Below, piece by piece: positions 59,698 to 64,000 of a stretch of 64,000 nucleotides of DNA. How positions within the stretch are numbered: position 1 is the stretch's first letter; each line of letters opens with the position of its first letter. Source of the DNA: an uncultured Bacteroidales bacterium (GTDB lineage Bacteria; Bacteroidota; Bacteroidia; Bacteroidales; Muribaculaceae); contig CANPDU010000001.1 in the NCBI GenBank assembly GCA_947573135.1, positions 62,001 through 126,000 on the forward strand. Direction: 5' to 3'. Position numbers and translations under genes: made by a program. The notes beneath the pieces were generated by a model that was not told where the DNA came from, did not search any database, and was given only the letters and a program-made list of their open reading frames with translations.

Positions 59698-60744
59698 ATG
59701 AATAATTCTGATATGGATAAGGTACGTTTTGGTGTGGTTGGCACAAATTTTATAAGTGACTGGGTGATAGCCGGGGCGCGTGAGGATCCGCGCTTTGAGC
59801 TTGTGGCAGTCTGCTCGCGTACACGCGAGCGAGGCGAGGAGTTTGCCGCGCGTCATGCGATACCCAATGTGTTTACCTCGCTTGATGAGATGGCCTCGTC
59901 GCCGCTGATTGATGCGGTCTACATTGCTTCGCCTAATTTCATGCACGCTTCCCAGAGCATTCTCTGCATGAACCATGGCAAGCATGTGCTTTGCGAGAAA
60001 CCTTTGGCGTCCAACGCCCGTGAGGCCCGTGAGATGATCGAGGCATCGGAGCGCTACGGCGTGGCGCTCATGGAGGCGATGAAACCGACTATGACGCCTC
60101 ACTTTCGTGCTTTGGCCGACAATCTCGCACGCGTCGGCACGGTGCGCCGCTATTTCGCGTCATATTGCCAGTACTCGTCGCGCTATGACCGTTTCAAGGC
60201 CGGCGAACTCCCCAATGCGTTCAACCCTGCGATGTCAAACGGCGCGATAATGGACATCGGCGTCTACACGATCTATCCTATGGTCGTGCTCTTCGGACGT
60301 CCCGACCGCATATCTGCTTCGGCAGTGATGCTTTCGTCGGGTGTCGACGGTCAGGGCGCGGTCGACTTCAGTTATGGCGGCTCGATGCAGGCTACGGTAC
60401 TTTATTCGAAGATCGCCGATTCTCGTCTGAGATCTGAAGTTCAGGGCGAGCAGGGCCTGATCTCGCTTGACACGATCAACCGCATGGCTGACATAACCTT
60501 CACTCCGCGCGCCGTGAATCTCGGCGGCGGCAAGACCACTGCCGCCGTGACCGAAAATCTGTCGGCCTCGGTAACGCATGACGAATATTATTATGAAGTC
60601 GCCGAATTTATTTCGCTTGTTCTGGAAGGACGCCGTCAGTCGGCTGTCAACAGCCATCTTAACTCGCTTATCACGATGGAGATCATCGACGAGATCCGCC
60701 GTCAGACGGGTGTCCGTTTCCCGGCCGATCAGCCCGAAACCTGA
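59698..60744 (+). CDS. Gfo/Idh/MocA family oxidoreductase
   Basis: 348 residues. N-terminal Rossmann domain VRFGVVGTNFISDWVIAGA (G-x-G-x2-I), then IASPNFMHASQSI and GKHVLCEKPLASNAREAREM with the conserved EKP lysine. The C-terminal alpha/beta domain has ALMEAMKPTMTPHF and NGAIMDIGVYTIYPMVVLFG, the usual D-x-G-x-Y/H site. NAD(P)-dependent sugar or polyol dehydrogenase in the cytoplasm; the substrate is open. An ATG 15 bases downstream of 59698 is an alternative start. The 3' end overlaps the radical SAM gene by 16 bases in convergent orientation. Confidence 0.92.
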   Translation: MNNSDMDKVRFGVVGTNFISDWVIAGAREDPRFELVAVCSRTRERGEEFAARHAIPNVFTSLDEMASSPLIDAVYIASPNFMHASQSILCMNHGKHVLCEKPLASNAREAREMIEASERYGVALMEAMKPTMTPHFRALADNLARVGTVRRYFASYCQYSSRYDRFKAGELPNAFNPAMSNGAIMDIGVYTIYPMVVLFGRPDRISASAVMLSSGVDGQGAVDFSYGGSMQATVLYSKIADSRLRSEVQGEQGLISLDTINRMADITFTPRAVNLGGGKTTAAVTENLSASVTHDEYYYEVAEFISLVLEGRRQSAVNSHLNSLITMEIIDEIRRQTGVRFPADQPET

Positions 60745-61520
60745 ACGCCGATGCCTGTCGCGTCAGTGATCCGTTGGGCGATCCGTTCGAGCTCTTCCCG
60801 GCTCACATGGCGCAGCGACCGCTCGGGCGTCCGTCGGTCGATGGTGTAAATCATAATTTCTTTAGGCCTGATGCGGCGGTATGCTTCGATCAGTGCGTCG
60901 ATTTCCTCGTTGGTCGAGTTGTCGACGGCGACACCGTCGTGTTCGCCGCTTGTGATCATGGTCTGCACGATCACGTTTCCGTCAAATGCTTTCAGCCTTT
61001 CAATAACGTCGTCGACGGTGTAGCGGCTGTCGACCGGCCGGTCAAGCAGCGCCACCGTGCGGTCTGACGCGCTGTCGAGCTTGAGTATGTTGTTGTCGAT
61101 ACGTTTCAGCGCCTCGACGACATCAGGCAGGTGAAGGCGCGTCGAGTTGCTCAGCACGCTTATTTTCACCTCCGGAAAATACTTGTCGCGCAGGGAGATA
61201 GTGTCGTCGATGATCGCTCCGAAGTCGGGGTGCATCGTCGGTTCGCCGTTGCCCGAGAACGTTATGACGTCGAGGGGAGTACCGTCGGCTTTCATGGCTG
61301 CGAGCTTCGCTTCGAGCAGGCGCGCCACTTCGGACCTGTCGGGCAGGCCGGTCGTTCCCGGTCCCTGAGCGTTATAGCCTGCCTCACAGTACAGGCAGTC
61401 AAACGAACACACCTTGCCGTCGTTCGGCGACAGGTTGACACCGAGCGACGATCCGAGTCTGCGCGAATGGATCGGCCCGAATATTGTCTCATGAAATAAT
61501 ACCCTCTGCATCTCTGCCAT
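60729..61520 (-). CDS. Radical SAM protein
   Basis: 263 residues. SAM-binding 4Fe-4S site CSFDCLYCEAGYN (C-x3-C-x2-C), followed by VITFSGNGEPTMHPDFG (the GGE-like motif as GNGEP), ISVLSNSTRLHLPDV and NNILKLDSASD. These identify a radical SAM enzyme of the group that includes wybutosine-like and Elp3-unrelated small proteins with Bacteroidota members of unknown role. It lies four bases after the permease gene, in an rbfA-permease-radical SAM order. Reaction not predictable. Confidence 0.88.
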   Translation of the reverse strand: MAEMQRVLFHETIFGPIHSRRLGSSLGVNLSPNDGKVCSFDCLYCEAGYNAQGPGTTGLPDRSEVARLLEAKLAAMKADGTPLDVITFSGNGEPTMHPDFGAIIDDTISLRDKYFPEVKISVLSNSTRLHLPDVVEALKRIDNNILKLDSASDRTVALLDRPVDSRYTVDDVIERLKAFDGNVIVQTMITSGEHDGVAVDNSTNEEIDALIEAYRRIRPKEIMIYTIDRRTPERSLRHVSREELERIAQRITDATGIGVQVSG

Positions 61521-61524
61521 GACT

Positions 61525-62739
61525 TTATCTGATATTTTTGGTAAATAGTCCTGTTACTGCCGATGTCAGCGCGCCGACGACTACGATTGCCGCCGCTACA
61601 ACGGCTATGTCGCCCCATTCCAGAGCGACCGGATAGACGTCGATCGTCAGTGCCGCCGGGTCGCCGGCGAGTTTGATTATCCCGAAATGCTCCTGCAGCA
61701 GCGACAGCGCTATTCCGCAGGCTATTCCTATGACGCCTCCGCACGCGGTGATCAGGAAACCCTGCAGGGCGAATATCTTGCGCACGGTTCCGCGTGCGGC
61801 TCCAAGAGCTCTCAGTATCGACGAGTCGGAGCGCTTCTCGATGATAAGCAGCGACATTGTCGAGATGATGTTGAACGACGCTATGAGCAGTATGAACACC
61901 AGCATCATGAAGGTCACCCATTTTTCGATCTGTATCATCCGGTATGAATCGGCCTGCTGCATGTGCCGGTCAAGCACTCTGTAGCCCGGTCCGGTCGCCA
62001 GTTGAATGGCTTCGGCCGCTTTGCCGGGATCCGCGCCCGGTGTAAGCGCAATTTCTATGGCGCTTGCCTCTGTATCATAGTCGAGCATGCGCCTTGCATC
62101 GTCGAGCGGTATGATTATACGGTCATTGTCGACATCCGACTGGTCGACCTGAAGCACACCGCTGACTATCAGGTTCGAATGCCTCAGCGAGCTCTCCGGG
62201 TTAGCCGGATTGATCCGGCCCTTGCGGCGCGGCACGTACAGTTCGGCCGTCGTCGCCACCCCGGGTCTGAGCCCTGTCCGGTTGGCCACACCTACCGACA
62301 GCTGCATGCAGCCTGTGGAATCGAATGAATTCACATAGGCGCCGTCGATGACCACTTCGCTGAGGTCGACCACGCTGTCATAACCGTCTCCGACAGCTTT
62401 AAACTCGACCGGTATCTGGGCATAGTCGCTGATAAGCATTCCACGTTCTTCGATCACAGGCACCGCAGCGGCGACCATGGTGACATCTCTCAGCCGTGCT
62501 GCCAGCGAATCCGCGCCGGCAAAGCTCTTGCCTGTCGCAGCAATGATTCTGATGTCGGGGTCGGTCTTCGACAGATGATCCTCCGACAGACGTCCGAAGC
62601 CGTTGAACACCGACAGCACGACGACTATCGCCGTCGTCGCTACTGCGACACCGGCGATAGCAATCGATGATATTATATTGACGGCCCGATGCGATTTTTT
62701 CGAAAAAAGATAGCGCAGGGCTATGCGTAGACTTAGCAA
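61525..62739 (-). CDS. LolC/LolE-like (FtsX-type) ABC transporter permease
   Basis: 404 residues. One N-terminal membrane helix (about 20-45, NIISSIAIAGVAVATTAIVV), a long periplasmic domain (about 50-260) with VIEERGMLISDYAQIPVEFK, and three C-terminal helices (about 265-300, 315-345, 365-392: MMLVFILLIASFNIISTMSL). The hallmark MLIIEKRSDSSILRALGAAR appears as LLIIEKRSDSSILRALGAA. The fold is that of LolC/E, which releases lipoproteins to the outer membrane carrier. The ATPase LolD partner is not next to it. Second gene of the rbfA operon. Confidence 0.92.
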   Translation of the reverse strand: MLSLRIALRYLFSKKSHRAVNIISSIAIAGVAVATTAIVVVLSVFNGFGRLSEDHLSKTDPDIRIIAATGKSFAGADSLAARLRDVTMVAAAVPVIEERGMLISDYAQIPVEFKAVGDGYDSVVDLSEVVIDGAYVNSFDSTGCMQLSVGVANRTGLRPGVATTAELYVPRRKGRINPANPESSLRHSNLIVSGVLQVDQSDVDNDRIIIPLDDARRMLDYDTEASAIEIALTPGADPGKAAEAIQLATGPGYRVLDRHMQQADSYRMIQIEKWVTFMMLVFILLIASFNIISTMSLLIIEKRSDSSILRALGAARGTVRKIFALQGFLITACGGVIGIACGIALSLLQEHFGIIKLAGDPAALTIDVYPVALEWGDIAVVAAAIVVVGALTSAVTGLFTKNIR

Positions 62740-62776
62740 GACTGTTGCGGATAAATGGTTGGCGGTCCGGGACCGA

Positions 62777-63112
62777 TTATTTTTCGAGCAGTTTGTCGAT
62801 ATTTTCTATATAATCGAGCGAATCATCGAGATAGAACTGCAGTGCCGGCGTTTTGCGCAGCTGATAGCGCACACGCTGGGCGAGCTCGTAGCGTATCGTC
62901 TGAGCGCTTTTATTGATGCTGTCGATCATTTCCTGACCTTTGTCCGACGGGAATACAGACAGATATGCGCGCGCGATCGAAAGATCGGGTGACACACGCA
63001 CGGCGCTGACCGATACCAGTACTCCGTGAGTCTTGGCGGTCTGCTGGCGGAAGATTTCGCTTAATTCTTTCTGTATGAGACGGGCTATTTTTGCTTGGCG
63101 GTTTGATTCCAT
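62777..63112 (-). CDS. rbfA: Ribosome-binding factor A
   Basis: 111 residues. RbfA helps mature the 30S subunit at the 5' end of 16S rRNA, needed in the cold. Features: start NRQAKIARLIQKELSEIFRQ, VSVSAVRVSPDLSIARAYLS and RYELAQRVRYQLRKTPALQF ending in LDDSLDYIENIDKLL. KH-fold pattern fits; length 110-130 is typical. 37 bases before the permease gene, with a promoter box 64 bases upstream of the start. Confidence 0.94.
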   Translation of the reverse strand: MESNRQAKIARLIQKELSEIFRQQTAKTHGVLVSVSAVRVSPDLSIARAYLSVFPSDKGQEMIDSINKSAQTIRYELAQRVRYQLRKTPALQFYLDDSLDYIENIDKLLEK

Positions 63113-63176
63113 TTTATTTACGGGTTTTATGTATTATGATATATTGTAAGATATATGTATAACACCGTTGCTGATG

Positions 63177-63184
63177 CAAAGTTA
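63177..63184 (-). promoter_or_regulatory. -7 promoter box TAACTTTG for rbfA operon
   Basis: TAACTTTG on the minus strand, 64 bases before the ATG at 63112. Confidence 0.6.
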
Positions 63185-63212
63185 GCAATTTGGGAGGTGA
63201 ATTCGGTTGTTA

Positions 63213-63265
63213 TAAGGTTAAAAAAAAATTACTCGTCATCACGACGAATAATCTTTTTAACCTTA
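63213..63265. repeat. Large interrupted palindrome upstream of rbfA
   Basis: TAAGGTTAAAA (63213-63223) pairs with TTTTAACCTTA (63255-63265). Inside, ATTA-C-TCGTC..GACGA-A-TAAT continues the symmetry with a short ATCAC loop. Total about 53 bases with only small bulges. It sits just upstream of the rbfA promoter and far upstream of the aminotransferase promoter. It could be a terminator for antisense transcripts or an operator; bases 63266-63440 hold nothing else that I can name. Confidence 0.6.
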
Positions 63266-63440
63266 AATCTAATACCATGAAAAACACGATGCAAAATTAT
63301 GAATTTTATGTTTTACAACATACATCTTGAACAAGAAATTTTCTTGATTTTGCATTATTTAACAGTGGTATATCCCGGCCTTTTTTTCAACTGTTCCCAA
63401 TAAAAGACTAATTCATACCGATTTTCTCGGATTTAATGCG

Positions 63441-63448
63441 TAATTTTG
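63441..63448 (+). promoter_or_regulatory. -7 promoter box TAATTTTG for the aminotransferase
   Basis: TAATTTTG on the plus strand, 26 bases before the ATG at 63475. Confidence 0.6.
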
Positions 63449-63474
63449 TGCGTATTTCAATTACAGATAAAAAA

Positions 63475-64000
63475 ATGCCTAAAGTATCAAACCGCGGCGA
63501 AATAATGCCCGCATCTCCTATACGCCGCCTCGTGCCGCTTGCCAACGACGCCATTCGCCGTGGCATCAAGGTTCACCGCCTCAACATCGGTCAGCCTGAT
63601 GTGCCGACCCCTCCCGAGGCTTTCGAGGCCCTTACGCGTCTCGATCGCGATGTTCTCGAGTATAGTCCTTCCGAAGGTCTGCTGTCTTTGCGGCAGAAGC
63701 TTCAGCAATATTACAAGCGTTTTAACATCGACGTCAATGTCGAGGATATAATTGTCACTACCGGAGGCTCAGAGGCCGTGCTTTTTGCGTTTATGGCCTG
63801 CCTCGATCCCGGCGATGAGATTATTGTCCCGGAGCCGGCTTATGCCAACTACATGGCTTTTGCAATTTCGGCCGGAGCGAAGATTGTGACTATTCCCTCG
63901 AGCATCGACGACGGTTTCGAGTTGCCTTCTGTCGAAAAATTCGAGGAACTCATCACTCCGCGCACAAAAGGCATCCTCATCTGTAACCCCAATAACCCGA
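63475..64000 (+). CDS. Class I/II aminotransferase, N-terminal part, cut by window edge
   Basis: About 175 residues without stop to the end of the window. A PLP-dependent aminotransferase of the aspartate aminotransferase type: ASPIRRLVPLANDAIRRGIK, the VHRLNIGQPDVPTPP motif, EYSPSEGLLSLRQKL, VEDIIVTTGGSEAVLFAFMA (cofactor phosphate side) and EPAYANYMAF. The window ends inside ILICNPNNP, just at the N-P motif that contacts substrate; PLP Lys lies beyond. Likely aspartate or aromatic amino acid transamination. Divergent from rbfA. Confidence 0.93.
   Translation, partial: MPKVSNRGEIMPASPIRRLVPLANDAIRRGIKVHRLNIGQPDVPTPPEAFEALTRLDRDVLEYSPSEGLLSLRQKLQQYYKRFNIDVNVEDIIVTTGGSEAVLFAFMACLDPGDEIIVPEPAYANYMAFAISAGAKIVTIPSSIDDGFELPSVEKFEELITPRTKGILICNPNNP

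Overview
The window looks like a chromosome segment from a Bacteroidales bacterium, most like the gut family Muribaculaceae (family assignment is inference). The reasons are: promoters of the TAnnTTTG type instead of E. coli-type -10 boxes; little or no Shine-Dalgarno sequence before starts; many short-lipobox lipoproteins; and family content typical of the phylum (GldE/GldD, DUF2723, DUF4254 beside GT9, BACON domain, C10 peptidase, two-domain DUF1080 protein, Bacteroidota-type nucleoside kinase, AAA/DUF4143 ATPase). Most genes are GC-rich. A few AT-rich ones stand out as probable later arrivals: the toxin-antitoxin pair at 17.4-17.9 kb, the C10 peptidase, the ATPase at 38-39 kb, the cassette at 43.9-45.8 kb and the small nucleotidyltransferase at 48.6 kb.

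Layout. 0-7 kb (minus): end of a glycosyltransferase gene, a secreted TPR protein, and an operon of a giant DUF2723 membrane protein, a polysaccharide deacetylase and queG. 7.2-10.2 kb: copy A of a repeated element with an unknown ORF, then a BACON lipoprotein. 10.2-17.4 kb: nadB, divergent from a cvpA-sufBCDS operon for Fe-S cluster assembly. 17.4-25.5 kb: YafQ-type toxin-antitoxin, trpS, a DUF1080 lipoprotein, a CBM9-like protein, ribF with a HAD phosphatase, and a nucleoside kinase with a TPR protein. 25.8-31.2 kb: a serpin, a C10 cysteine peptidase, a small DUF3244-like secreted protein and their probable membrane-bound TPR/HTH regulator. That regulator is split by a frameshift and sits directly beside a 64-bp tandem repeat array. 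31.4-38.1 kb: DUF4254-GT9-ruvB, an Lrp regulator, a YfhO protein and a degenerate methyltransferase. 38.2-43 kb: ATPase, SGNH esterase, glgB, tRNA-Leu(CAA). 43.0-45.9 kb: copy B of the repeated element, then an AT-rich cassette (small secreted HEYGH zinc-protease-like protein plus three related small lipoproteins) flanked by direct repeats. 45.9-48.4 kb: gldE-gldD-sfp. 49.1-52.3 kb: panB and three FKBP prolyl isomerases in tandem. 52.4-59 kb (minus): upp, flippase, GT4, RNA methyltransferase, LD-carboxypeptidase, secreted endonuclease I. 59-64 kb: four-helix protein, Gfo/Idh oxidoreductase, rbfA-lolC/E-like-radical SAM operon, and an aminotransferase cut by the window edge.

Three places deserve attention first. 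(1) The two copies of the element with unknown ORF (7286-7837 and 43037-43588) share three inverted repeats and long identical blocks, yet differ in codons mostly at nonsynonymous positions. (2) The cassette at 43876-45792 resembles a toxin with immunity-like lipoproteins; it holds a leftover C-terminal fragment and is bracketed by about 93-bp direct repeats, one of which supplies the stop codon of sfp. (3) The protease/serpin locus has a broken regulator whose promoter abuts a tandem repeat. Coordinates and motif readings were done by eye; no database search was possible.
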